Source of the DNA: Diphasiastrum complanatum
Taxonomy: Eukaryota; Streptophyta; Lycopodiopsida; Lycopodiales; Lycopodiaceae
Direction of reading: 5' to 3'
Assembly (NCBI GenBank): GCA_029204225.1
Contig: CM055096.1
Location: 2,309,117-2,373,116, forward strand
DNA: 64,000 bases
The notes beneath the pieces are model-generated. The model did no database searches, was not told where the DNA came from, and worked only from the letters and a program-made list of their open reading frames with translations. The translations under genes and the position numbers were made by a program. Below are positions 53,345-64,000 of the stretch, piece by piece. Positions within the stretch are counted from its first letter, which is position 1. Each line of letters starts with the position of its first letter.

Positions 53345-55540
53345 AATAAAAAATCATTTGGATCATGCTTATTGAACTGGCGGAGCAGGCTGTCAAAACT
53401 TACGTAATCGGCTGCCATTCACAGAAGTATCAAATCGTTTTTCGTCCAAGTGCTCAAGAATCACTACTCCATAGTTCAGGATTTCCTTCACTCTATACAG
53501 GCCCTCACGAGTAAACTTCAATTTGCCATTGACCAGCTTGGTTTTATACATCAATGCGAGATCTCCTGCTTTTAGATCTTTTTTGTGTGATTGACGATCA
53601 TGTCATGCCTTGCGGCGAGCTTTCTCTGCTGCTAACGCATGGACTGCCATCAATCGTGTTTCACATAATTTGTGCAACGCTTCATGACGTAGTTGTAAAG
53701 ACTTATCATCATTTAACCGTTCTGTTGCCGCTATGCGTAAAGATGGAATTAAAAATTCAATCGGCATGACAGCATCTTGACCATAAACCAGTTGAAAAGC
53801 TGTTTGATTTATACTACTTTTGTAAGCGGTTTTGAATGCCCATAATGTTGCATACAGTATATGTTTTCAGTCAGACCGACTCGCTTCAACTGTTTTCGTT
53901 ATGATAGTGCAGAGAATCTTATTGGAAGATTCAGCTTGGCCATTCCCTCTGGGATAGTAAGGAGTACTTAATCTGTGTATAACAAAAATTTTCAGTAAAC
54001 ACTTTGTTGTTTGATTAACAAAGTGTGTACCCCGGTCACTAACAATCTTGATCGGACATCCAAACCTGATAATAATATTTTCATAGAGAAACTTGGCCGT
54101 AGATTTTGCATCAACAACTTTGACAGCTTTGGCTTCAGCCCACTTGTTCATATAATCAGTTGCTACGATAATGTATCGGGCCTGAGATCCTTGCACGACA
54201 AGATGAATAGGACCAACATAATCTAGTCCCCATTTTTCAAATGGCGCTTGCGATAAAACCGGATGCAAGGGTTCAAGTTCTGTCTAGTAGGCCGTCGTGC
54301 TCGTTGGAAACCTCACATTTCTGAATATAATTTTTTGTGTCCTTATGAAACGTAGGCCACCAACAACCTGATTGCAAAAGTTTGTGAACCGTAATATCAG
54401 TAGAGAAGTGTCCTTCACCCATGCCATCATGTGAAAACATGATTAAATCTGGTATTTCATGTGGTAAAACACATCTACGTAGAATATTATCTGATCCGCG
54501 ATGATATAATTGTCCTGCAATCAATTGATAAGGTTGAGCCTTATGAATCAATTGTCTCTTTTGTACTTTTGTCAAAGAGTCATTCGGTTGTTCTAGCATC
54601 AGGTACTCAACAATATTCGTTGTCCACTCAGGTACTGCTTCTACATAGAACAATGCAGCATCTGGTAATTCATCATCCACTTCAGTATTAACTGGTGCGG
54701 ATTCAATTGCGAAACGTGATCGGCTAGGTAATGTTGCTTCCCCTTTTGAACCACAATTTGAAAGTCAAATTCAATCAATAATAGTAACCATCTTGCAATA
54801 TGTTCAATATTGCATATCTTGTTTACCAAGTAAAGTAACGGCTGGTGATCCGTATAAAATGCAAAGTATGTTTCCATGAGGTAATGACGAAATTTTCGAA
54901 CAGAAAAAATCATGGCTAACGCTTCACGTTTTGTTGTTGAATAGTTCTTCTCCGGATCTGTAAGTTGTCTGCTTGCAAATCGCATAGGATAGTCCTTCTT
55001 ACAGTCACCTGGCTGCGTCAAAACTAATCCAATGACATATTGTGAGGCATCTGTGTGAACATGAAATTCAACCGTCCAATCTGGAGAACACGGTATCGGT
55101 GCTGAAGTTAATGTTTTTTTTAATTTTTCAAAGGCTTCTAATGCCTCTACAGTCCAAATAGGAACAATAGTCAGTTTGTATATAGGTCGTGTTAAATCCA
55201 CAAAGAAGATAATAAAAATTCCATAGTAGTTTGCATGATCCATAAACACATAAACTCCATGAATCGTTGTTGGCAGTGGCAATTCCACAATAACCTTGAC
55301 TTTAGAATAATATGTGGCAATGCCATGTCTCGATATCACACGCCCAAGCACAACTCTGTGGAAAACCCATATCAAGTATTTTTTTGGATTCAGGGAAATT
55401 TGATATTTGCGATATCTTTCAAATACTTTCTCCAATCGATCCAGATGGTCTGTATCTGTTCTATGTACATCCAAGTAAATTTCAAGAAATTTCTATAGCT
55501 AATCTTTAAAAGCAAATTGCATTACTCTTTGGAACGAACT
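53345..55540 (-). pseudogene. Ty3/gypsy reverse transcriptase end, RNase H and integrase
   Basis: Minus-strand order: reverse transcriptase tail (HLDRLEKVFERYRKYQISLN, ~55440), RNase H with VHTDASQYVIGLVL, TKREALAMIFSVRKFRHYL and FYTDHQPLLYLV (54860-55080), a spacer DDELPDAALFYVEAVPEW, the integrase zinc region (GHFSTDITVHKLLQSGCWWP, second Cys apparently lost), integrase core GLDYVGPIHLV, IVSDRGTHFVNQ and GNGQAESSNKIL (53880-54230), and broken LVYGQDAVM and FTREGLYRVKEILN-like sequence to ~53400. It is cut at 55540 by a TGTTGTGGG LTR, within the FQRVMQFA motif. The family is shared with 6162-6755 and 46191-48095. Confidence 0.87.
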
Positions 55541-55725
55541 TGTTGTGGGTATTTCATGTATATAAATAAATAAGTGGGTCCCACCACTTAAAGTACTGTT
55601 GGCCAAGCCTTACCTTGTGGGCCCCACCACAGTACATTGTACAGTTAGAATAATAAAGTGTGAGGGCACTGGCATCCTGCGTGTGTAAGCCCAACCTAAT
55701 GAGCACGCAAAATGTAGTCAGTTGT

Positions 55726-56150
<425 letters not shown>

Positions 56151-56298
56151 TCCACCGTTTACCGATTCTCTTTTCTTTTTCTTCTTGTCCATCTCCCAGA
56201 AAAAAAAAAAAAAAAAAGGGGTTGGGACACCTGAGTCATTGAGCAAACCTTGAAGCAATTCACCAACCAGCTACTTTGCGACATTCTAGTGCTGAACT

Positions 56299-58054
56299 AT
56301 GGAGACCGCCCTTGTAGAATTATCGAAATTAAAAAAGTTCCCTGTTGAAACAATCCGAGACTACACCTATCGGATCTATCATCTAGTGAAGGATTGTGAT
56401 CCCCCGATTCCCCAACAGATGATCATGGCAAAATACTATGCCAGACTGTCCAAAAGGGTCAGATCTGGTATGGAAGAGTTAGCATCCTATGCGTTGCTTG
56501 CACAACTTTGTAAAAATGCTGCCTTGATGGAAATCTCACTCGAGAAGAAGGATTTTTCCTATCCAAATGGAAAATCAGAAGAACAAAGGTCGACAATGAG
56601 CAATGATCCAACAAGAATGGAACCCCACACAAGGCAACAAAGTGCAGCAAGGTCAAGCAGATCAAGTGCAGCGGCAGACCAAGAACCTTGCAGTTCAAGC
56701 TGTCAACAAGCTTATGCTTGTTCATTAAGTTTCTTGAAAAGGATGAATGTACCTTCTACTTTGGAGATCATCCAAGTACCAGGTGTCCAATCAAGAATCC
56801 GCGCTTGTTAAAAGGACAAAATACAGAGCAACAGCCTGTCAGATTGATCCATCTGAATCACGAGTTTCTTCAACAAACAGTGGCAAGGTAGAAGTTTTGG
56901 TTATATCCTCTTGCATGTCACCGCATTCAATGGAGGACCATAACAGCCTACCAGTCTATTTTGTGGAAGATCCTAAGGGGAATCTGTTACCGGTGTATGC
57001 CTATCAACTTAGAGGTGATGGCATACTGCACTCAGTTAGGTGCTATGGATGCGGAGGAAAACATCGCCGTGTTGAATGTCCACACTGAGGGGATCAGTCA
57101 ACATTTGATCCCTCGTGTTCACAATGCGGAGTTAATCATCCATGCCGAGATTGCTCGATGAGAAATTCACAAATAGCCAGGAGGCATTTGGCCTATGTAG
57201 ACCGACATGCACCTGGCGTAACCCTTCCACCTCGAACATACTACAAAAGAAAACTCTTAGTGCCACCGGGTTATGAAACGAGTGACAAAGAGGACAATCT
57301 GGCAAAAGTTCCAAAGTACGCAAAGTCTCGGGCAAAGAAGCAAGAACCATCACAGAAGACAGAGATGGTAGAATCCATCATGCCAATGGTAACTGAGGAA
57401 GTCAAGAAATTGGCATCCAACGAAGTCCAACGGATTTTACCAAGTCTCTTGGCGCAATCACTACAAAGAATTCTTAGTGATGAATTACAAAGGGGACTAG
57501 CGTCAACAGAGCAACTTGAAGGCAATTCAACACAAGATCCAAGGAACAGTGCCATTACGCAGCCTTCAATGGGGAAGTGCAATGACCAAGAGAAGACTAA
57601 AAATGATGATTGCCTCTCAATGAGCAAGATTAAACCAAAGTCTAATTGTTCCACAATTCAACAGACCCCCAAGTCAATGCCGATTCGGGGTATATCCATT
57701 CTTCAAAGGCCAAATCTAGGGAATCCAAGCCCAAAACGGCCAATTGTACAACAAGAACCAGCACCTACAATGACAAAGCCTTGTCCTAAATCTATGATAT
57801 TGACTGCTGAGGAAAGTCGTCAAGTTGATGCATACTTCGAATACCTGGACAGACAAGAGCATCGAGCAAGCACGTCATATCCACATTATGATTTGGGGGA
57901 GTCCATGACATTGGGACCAGTTGCGCCGATCTATGAGGATCCATTATATCAGCAAGATTTATCTTGGGATCCTCCGATGGCATACCTCGACTACCCAATT
58001 GTCAATGAACAAGGTCATTCAGAATGGCCACCAGACCCTTATGGGTATTATTGA
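56299..58054 (+). pseudogene. Gag protein of the gag-only element, with tandem CCHC knuckles
   Basis: It starts at ATG 56299 with a helical capsid-like part (VETIRDYTYRIYHLVKDCD, YYARLSKRVRSGMEELASY). Frame changes occur near 56700 and ~56750. A degraded knuckle CTFYFGDHPSTRC (~56750) precedes YFVEDPKGNLLPVYAYQLRG. Then come two CX2CX3HX4C knuckles, CYGCGGKHRRVEC (~57041) and CSQCGVNHPCRDC (~57117), separated by an in-frame TGA at 57086. From 57158 a 298-codon stretch has a Lys-rich linker, a helix (VTEEVKKLASNEVQRILPSL), a disordered Pro/Gln region and a conserved end LDYPIVNEQGHSEWPPDP also found at ~21575. The X3 knuckle spacing is not the usual CX2CX4HX4C. Confidence 0.65.
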
Positions 58055-58207
58055 AAATCTGGCAAGTCCAAATTCTTGCCTGATCGCCATCATCCAATAA
58101 AGCCTCAGGTTTTACGTAAGCGAATTTTAACCACGCTTTTTCTGAAGCACCCATGTCCCAACAATAAAAGAACCATCAACAGCGCCCCTTCACGATAGTT
58201 GCAGCTT

Positions 58208-58227
58208 AGTGCCAAGGGACCGGCACT
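58208..58227 (+). promoter_or_regulatory. Conserved hairpin before LTR (copy 3)
   Basis: AGTGCCAAGGGACCGGCACT forms a perfect 6-bp stem. It is followed by ACTTTGGGCCGTGGACC as in the other copies. Confidence 0.6.
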
Positions 58228-58640
58228 ACTTTGGGCCGTGGACCTTACACAATAATAAACAAGTGGGTCCACAGTAATAAACAAGTGGGTCCCACCACTT
58301 ACAATACTGTTGGCCAAGCCTTACCTAGTGGGCCCCACCACAGTACATTGTAAGTAGGGTAATAAGTGCAAGGGCACTGGCATCTTGCATGTGTAAGCCC
58401 AACCCAGCACAAGTAGCAAGTTGTAATTCTTAGGAATAAGAGACTAGGGGCTTAAAACTCTAAAATGACATTAGAGGCCCTAAGTCAAGTTGCAAATAAA
58501 AAAGCTAAAAGGGTCCAGCTTAAAACTCACATGAATCATGTGAGTGCCCTTGTGCTTTCTTAGCACCAATAGATTTAAGTTGTGTTTATTTTAAAGGCTT
58601 GGATTAGAATCCTTGCCCCAATGAAGTGGCCAATGAGAGT

Positions 58641-59090
<450 letters not shown>

Positions 59091-59580
59091 ATTTTTAAGC
59101 AGAGAATACGCGTTTGGGGACGGAAGTGAAAGCCTTACAAAATGAAAAACTCGTCTCGCTAGCTCAACCTGCACCAGACTCAAGGCCGCTCTCTCAAGCA
59201 TAGATGAATCTCTTTAGGCGTCAAGTGCAGGTATATAGCCACTGATCCGACAGTCGGTGCGGCAGCCACTTACGCCTGGGACTTAGAGCATTTAATGGGG
59301 ATTGAAACCAAATGGGATAATTTTCTTCCCCCCATATTCTTTGATCCTAATAAGGCACTAGCTTCCGACAAAGTCAAAGATCAGTTGCTAGTCGATCATG
59401 TCTATTACCGAGCTACCTTCCTTGGCGATTCCAAGCGTGGGTCGACCAAGACTGGCTGCCAGGAGTCCACAAGTCCCTTCACACGCCCAAGGACTTGAAG
59501 AAACTGGACCACATCAACTTCAAGGAAGATGTCACGGGCTACCTGATCCACCAGAGGCGGGCCAAGAAGACTCTTTACTG
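59091..59580 (+). pseudogene. Family Z protein, copy 2 (internally deleted)
   Basis: N-terminal sequence EYAFGDGSESLTN-like and LAQPAPDSRPLSQA, with MNLFRRQVQVYS, is joined at ~59240 to the C-terminal domain: ATYAWDLEHLMGIETKWDNF, DKVKDQLLVDHVYYRA, then (frameshifted) WVDQDWLPGVHKSLHTPKDL and HQRRAKKTLY with a stop. The coiled-coil middle seen at 20.6-21.0 kb is deleted. It sits directly before the hairpin and LTR, as in copy 1. Confidence 0.6.
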
Positions 59581-59589
59581 AACCGGTAG

Positions 59590-59609
59590 AGTGCCGAGGG
59601 ACCGGCACT
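59590..59609 (+). promoter_or_regulatory. Conserved hairpin before LTR (copy 4)
   Basis: AGTGCCGAGGGACCGGCACT has a perfect 6-bp stem and an 8-base loop. It lies 10 bp after the family Z stop codon. Confidence 0.65.
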
Positions 59610-59631
59610 ACTTCAGACTGTGGGTCCTATT

Positions 59632-60416
59632 GCCCGACGAATTGTAAATAAATAAAATCGACCAATAAAATGTGTTGTGAGGACATGGTATCCTGTGCAT
59701 ATAAGCTCGTGGCCCAATGAGCACACAAGCTTAAGTTGTAAATAAAATAAAATAGACTTGGGCCTTTGTAATTAAAATAAAACTTGAGGCCCAAAGTCAA
59801 TTTTAATCTTAGAGATTATTTTTTTAGAGTTGGGTCCAATTTGGAACTCACATGAATATTGTGAATTTTACTTTTTGTGGTCCAAGATGAATGGCTAGGA
59901 TCAATGTAAATATTAGTCAATAGGATTTTGGGGCAAGGGCATTTCCCATTTTATAAAAAGACACCATTTGTACTCTATTTTCATGCTTAATGAGAAGGAG
60001 GAAACTCTACCAGATTGGAGAGCCAAGCATCCTCATTTGCTAAGCACTCATGCTAATGCCTTTTGTTGTGTGTTGCTTATTGTTTCCATTTCTATGTTCT
60101 TGGTTTAATAGTTATGGGTTTTCCATTAGCATGCATCTTGAGCTTGAGAGCTAATCTCCCCCTCAACTCTATCTGTCTCTTTCTCTCTTCTCTCCTCTCA
60201 ACCTCTTCTAATCTTTCCCTTCCATTCACCTACAATCATGATGAAGGTAGTTAAGAGGAGTAGGGTTAGTAAGAGTAGTGTTAACGGTGGTAGAGTTAGA
60301 CAAAAATAAGGAACTAACTAAAAGTAGCTTCTATTCATAGTTAGGTGCCTATCCAGTGAACTAACCCTTGTTGACAGGCGGGAGGGCTATTACTACATCG
60401 GAGCAAAGACCCTACA
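59632..60416 (+). repeat. LTR of family Z, copy 2 (start eroded)
   Basis: It is colinear with the minus-strand LTR 19086-19901, including CCCATTTTATAAAA(A)GACACC, TTCATGCTTAATGAGAAGGAGG and TTGACAGGCGGGAGGGCTAT, and ends ACCCTACA at 60416. The first ~20 bases (TGTTGGGGGTATTCCC) are missing or replaced. A copia fragment begins immediately after. Confidence 0.75.
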
Positions 60417-61275
60417 CATATGTGTCTACTACAAAAGAGTTTGTATGGCCTTAAGCAAGCACCAAGGAGTTGGTATGCTAATCTTAACACTTTTTTACTC
60501 TCTCAAGGCTTTTTTATGAGTGAGTATGATCATTCACTTTATAATAGGTTTGCTAGAAATGATGTTGTCATCTTGCTAATCTATGTGGATGATATCATCT
60601 TGAGTGGTGGAAACAATCAAGATGTGGAGGACATCAAGAGTGCTCTTAAAAAGGAATTTGAGGTACATGATCTTGGTCACTTGCATTACATTTTGGGAAT
60701 AGAATCATTAGATCTTCTCAATATACTTTCATTTGTCAAGAGAAGTATGCTAATTCTATTCTAGAAAGCTTTCATATGGTAGATGCTATATCTTGTGACA
60801 GCTATGGATTCAAATGTAAAGCTAACTATAAGAGTTAATGAAAGATCCTTCGAGGACATTACTCTCTATAGGAAGCTAGTTGGTTCACTCATCTATCTAA
60901 CCATGACAAGACCAAATCTAAGCTATTGTGTTGAAAGATTGAGCCAATTCATGCAAGATCCTAGTGAGGAGCATTGGAAGCTAGGGAACGAATTTTGAGA
61001 TACATCATTGGAACTCGAGATTTTGGCATATTGTATGAGGGATCTTCACCTAACTTGTTTGGATTTTCAGATTCAGACTATGCTGGAGATATAGTGGATA
61101 CAATATTATTTTGTGAGGGAGCGAGTCATTGCAAAGGAGGTGGAGCTTCAACATGTGTCTTCAAGAGAATGTGTAGCTGATATCTTCACCAAAGCATTGG
61201 GAAAGAACTTGTTCATGAAGCATAGGACTTCACTTGGAGTGTTATCAAAGTCTATGCTTAAACTAGTTGAAGAGG
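60417..61275 (+). pseudogene. Copia reverse transcriptase-RNase H fragment, relative of the 8.6 kb element
   Basis: It encodes LLQKSLYGLKQAPRSWYANL (~60423), VILLIYVDDIILSGGNNQD (~60570) and HDLGHLHYILGIE (~60670). After a break come FEDITLYRKLVGSLIYLTM, MQDPSEEHWKLGN and RYIIGTRDFGILYEGSS. An internal deletion in RNase H joins DSDYAGDIVD to a QYYFVRERVIAKEVELQHV-like end. The end LSKSMLKLVEEGV is identical to that at 13.79 kb. This fragment shows what the 8.6 kb element should carry where it has foreign sequence. Confidence 0.87.
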
Positions 61276-61355
61276 GAGTGTGAAAGATTTCAACTAGTTT
61301 TGCTATTTTAGTCATATTCGTATATTTGGCAATTGAGGCCAATTTTCATATTAGA
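61276..61355 (+). repeat. Start of a copia LTR (8.6 kb family), truncated
   Basis: TGTGAAAGATTTCAACTAGTTTTGC follows the polypurine tract GAAGAGGGAG. Similarity to the 8619 LTR fades by ~61355, where RNase H sequence of another copia family begins. Confidence 0.75.
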
Positions 61356-61539
61356 CTTAGAGTATTGCCATCAAGTATCACTTGATTAGGGATCTGGTTG
61401 AAAAGGCGAGCTAAAGACCACCTTCATACCGACTAAGCACATGGTAGCTAATATCTTTACGAAACCTCTAGATAGAGAATTGTTTGAGAGACAAAGGTCA
61501 AGCTTGGGAATCAGCAAAATATTTACTTTGAGAGGGAGC
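61356..61539 (+). pseudogene. RNase H C-terminus of another copia element
   Basis: The frames give YHLIRDLVE, then HMVANIFTKPLDRELFERQ and SLGISKIFTLRGS, the typical end of a Pol with TKPL. It closes in the purine run GAGAGGGAGC, the polypurine tract for the LTR at 61540. Confidence 0.7.
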
Positions 61540-62315
61540 TGAAGAAATCTTGTATTTCTACATTTGAAAGCTTTAGTGTTTTCCTATCTCTCCTTACAGT
61601 TCTCTCTATCGGGCTACACTGACTAATCGAGCATCCACAAGCTAAGTCCAAGACGACATATCGGGGATGGACGAACTATCGAACCTCAGCTACTTGGGCG
61701 TGAAATTTTTAAACTATCACAATCCATTCCTCCATGCAATATTAACAGAGAAAATAGTTAATGACTGTTTAGCTATACTTTTAGCTAATCAAATCTTGTA
61801 ATCTAATCTAGTATGATATATGTATTGCATAGACATGCATAATACACACACACACACACACACACACAAAAACATAGTCCTGAACGGAACACTAAGTGAG
61901 GTGCATATCAAGAAAGAAAGATAGTTCTAGCTGTAGCTAGTTCAATTCGTGAGAAGAGAATACCTCCCTCACGCCAACGCACTGATCTGGAAAACAGTCA
62001 ACGCTCAAAAAAAATCTATGATATATACTCGATTTTGATAATATAGACGAGTTACAATTTTTCTACTCAATGTGCAATCTTGTGATGCTGATATATTTTC
62101 GCTATCACTAGACATTATTTGTTGTTCATAAACTCATTGTCAGATTAGTAGTAGCTATCTGCTGTTCGGAGGATGGTTGATCATGGTTTGAGGCAGTAGC
62201 CTTATCCAATAGATTGACTTCATCTGAGCTTAAATTGAAATCGTTGCATGAGCCAGAATGATCGGCTTCCAACAGTTCCTACGAAGAGACCCGATTGTTA
62301 GGTTTCATTCCAGCA
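61540..62315 (+). repeat. Copia LTR shared by elements on both sides (776 bp)
   Basis: It starts TGAAGAAATCTTG after a polypurine tract and ends CATTCCAGCA before a primer site. It therefore has a 3'-LTR signature on its left and a 5'-LTR signature on its right. An (AC)n run lies at 61840-61866. Confidence 0.6.
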
Positions 62316-62316
62316 A

Positions 62317-62329
62317 TGGTATCAAAGCC
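62317..62329 (+). promoter_or_regulatory. Primer-binding site (one mismatch)
   Basis: TGGTATCAAAGCC is close to the copia tRNA-Met site TGGTATCAGAGC. It lies just after the LTR end. Confidence 0.65.
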
Positions 62330-62377
62330 ACAAGGCTCAATCAGAGCCATACACAATATCCAATCAAAGATTTGCAC

Positions 62378-63190
62378 AGTACTTGAAGCAGACGGATCAA
62401 ACTTCCTTGCTTGAAAAGTGAAGGCCTTGCTCATCCTAAGAGGAGAAGCGTCATGGCCGTGGGTGGATGGCACCGAAGAGATGCCAGCAAGCACAAGCAA
62501 AGAACTTTGAGAATGGAAAGAGAAGAATGACAAAGCAGTAGCAGTCATCTTCTCTTCCATCGAAGATAGCATTACTCTTGACCTTGCATCAATATCTAAT
62601 ACTAGAGAGATGTGGGATACACTCATCAACAGATTTCAGACCAAGTCACAAAATCAGATAATGCATCTAGATGATCAACTTATCTATCTAAGATGGGATG
62701 GCAAAGACCTTACAAGCTTCATCAGAAAGATGAAGAACATGTTTCTATCACTACACAACATTGGAGTAGAACACGCAGTCTCACAAGAGAAGCAACTCAA
62801 GTACCTGCTATGCTCTTGACCACGATCATTCCAGACAACCCGGACATTGCTGGCAGTTATCGACATCAAGAAAGAAGTCAAAGCCAGAGAACACTATGAC
62901 AACAAGAATGAGTCTGATTAGGCTCTCTACGGTAGTACGGACCAGTCGAAGAAAAAGTCTTACCCTAAGAGGGAGTCGACAAGCAGACCAGATCAGAACC
63001 AGCAGAAGTAGGAAACTCAAGAAGGCAGATCAAAAGGGAGGAACATGCAGCAAGGCAATGACAAGAAGACATGCGATAGATGCAAACGTGATGGCCACAC
63101 AATGGAAGAATTCTGGCTGAACCCAAATTGAGTGCATACATTGTCATAAAAACGGTCATGCAGTTGTGGATTGCTACAACAATCCAAGAA
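62378..63190 (+). pseudogene. Copia Gag with two zinc knuckles, broken
   Basis: VLEADGSNFLA, then TGA where Trp is expected, then KVKALLILRGEASWPWVDG opens a UBN2-type Gag. TREMWDTLINRFQTKSQNQ and FIRKMKNMFLSLHNIG continue it. A stop follows at ~62819 and frames shift. Near the end CDRCKRDGHTMEEFW (last Cys replaced by Trp) and CIHCHKNGHAVVDC form a knuckle pair, the second intact. No protease follows, because a minus-strand Gag fragment begins at ~63190. Confidence 0.72.
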
Positions 63191-63219
63191 ACGAGAAGAT
63201 ACAGAGTAGAAAAAAAAAG

Positions 63220-64000
63220 CACAAACAGCATATCATACCCATCACTTGCAACAAAATCTTCTTCAATCTCTTTGGAGAGATTTGCTTGCTTGAGTTGGTT
63301 TTTTTTCTTGAAGCGATTAGATGCATAGTGCCCCTTCTTGCCACAAAAGAAACACTTGACTTTCTTCTTCTTGGTCTTTTAAGTAGAAGGATGAGATGAG
63401 CCATCCTCTTCACCATCTTTGTCTCGATCGTTAGCTTTGTCTTTGTTGGAAACTTGGGAAAACTGGTTCTTGCTCCTTCCTTTGTGCTTGTCCTTGACAA
63501 AGAGGGCTTTGTCACTTCCAATATGCTCGAGTTTGTTCATCCTGAAAAGTTTATAACTTTGCCTAGCTTCTTCAGAGATGATAATTCCTTGGAGAGTCTC
63601 TAAATTAGGCAACTCCTCCTTAATGGCAAAGGATTGAACAAGATTATCATAGTCATCTTTCAAGCCATTTAAAATAACTTGAACTAGCTCATCTTGGTTA
63701 ATAGTAATATCAACACAAGAAAGCTTCCTATGAAGGTGTTTAGCTCTCTGAACACAGTTTGATGCACTCTCCTCACTTCTTTGGAAACTTTGGAAAATAT
63801 GATTCCTAAGAGTGAGTATTTTAGAAGTATTCTTTGCTTCGTAGATGGACTTAAGTGCATCCCAAGCATCTTTAGCTGTGGATACATTCATCTTAATGAA
63901 ATGTAGAGCCATTCCAGCTCTCTTCTTGTACGTTGGTATATCAAGCTGTGCTTGAGGCTCCTCCTCAATACCAAGCACTATGTCCATAACATCATGGAGT
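63220..64000 (-). pseudogene. Copia Gag fragment, minus strand, running off the window
   Basis: From the window end to ~63379 a 202-codon ORF reads RAGMALHFIKMNVSTAKDAW, LKSIYEAKNTSKILTLRNHI, QDELVQVILNGLKDDYDNLV and LPNLETLQGIIISEEARQ, close to the Gag at 38.5 kb. After a stop, KVKCFFCGKKGHYASN continues, but the last knuckle Cys is Arg (TGC to CGC at ~63320). It is probably the Gag end of a minus-strand element whose rest lies outside the window. Confidence 0.82.

Noticed and set aside
57086-57088. Programmed TGA readthrough inside the Gag
   Set aside because: The same ORF has frame changes upstream, so simple decay explains the stop better. Other copies would be needed to argue readthrough.

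Overview
The window is nuclear DNA from a land plant with a large, AT-rich, retrotransposon-dominated genome. The evidence is several Ty1/copia and Ty3/gypsy families with plant-type tRNA-Met primer sites (TGGTATCAGAGC), GT-AG introns, long CT/GA microsatellites and one intact four-exon 2-oxoglutarate-dependent dioxygenase gene. A transposase-like protein with the GHTHEDID motif suggests a fern, lycophyte or other non-seed plant, but this is a weak inference. There are no bacterial features, CRISPR arrays or rRNA/tRNA genes.

Layout. 1-3.4 kb: a coiled-coil ORF broken by amber codons, then a polypurine tract and a ~1 kb LTR. 3.4-6.8 kb: copia and gypsy integrase debris and another copia LTR. 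7.8-15.75 kb: a minus-strand transposase-like gene split by a young copia element (8619-14440) whose reverse transcriptase is replaced by ~0.9 kb of foreign open sequence. 16.6-19.1 kb: degenerate tandem repeats and microsatellites. 19.1-21.9 kb: two related LTR families that carry unusual proteins. 22.0-24.25 kb: a damaged copy of a two-gene module (histone H3-like/Ulp1 gene facing an unknown gene). 24.9-31.5 kb: decayed repeats, a possible CACTA fragment and LTR-like direct repeats. 32.0-33.75 kb: the intact dioxygenase gene, with a very recent tandem array in its upstream region (33.8-35.3 kb). 35.3-43 kb: two copia elements, one a template-switch mosaic, amid repeated palindromes. 44.4-50.2 kb: copia and gypsy pol fragments and two directly abutting LTRs. 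50.2-52.7 kb: the better copy of the H3-Ulp1 module. 53.3-61.3 kb: gypsy pol, a gag-only LTR element and relatives. 61.3-64 kb: further copia junctions and gag fragments.

The most notable item is the two-gene module seen twice (50198-52660 and 22020-24250). One gene joins an H3-like histone fold to a basic linker and a C48/Ulp1-type cysteine protease domain. The convergent partner gene is conserved between copies and unrecognised. Its repetition and its location inside repeats suggest a mobile element family. No transposase, terminal repeats or target duplications could be assigned to it. The only gene that looks functional for the host is the dioxygenase. Everything was read by eye, so boundaries marked approximate need alignment.
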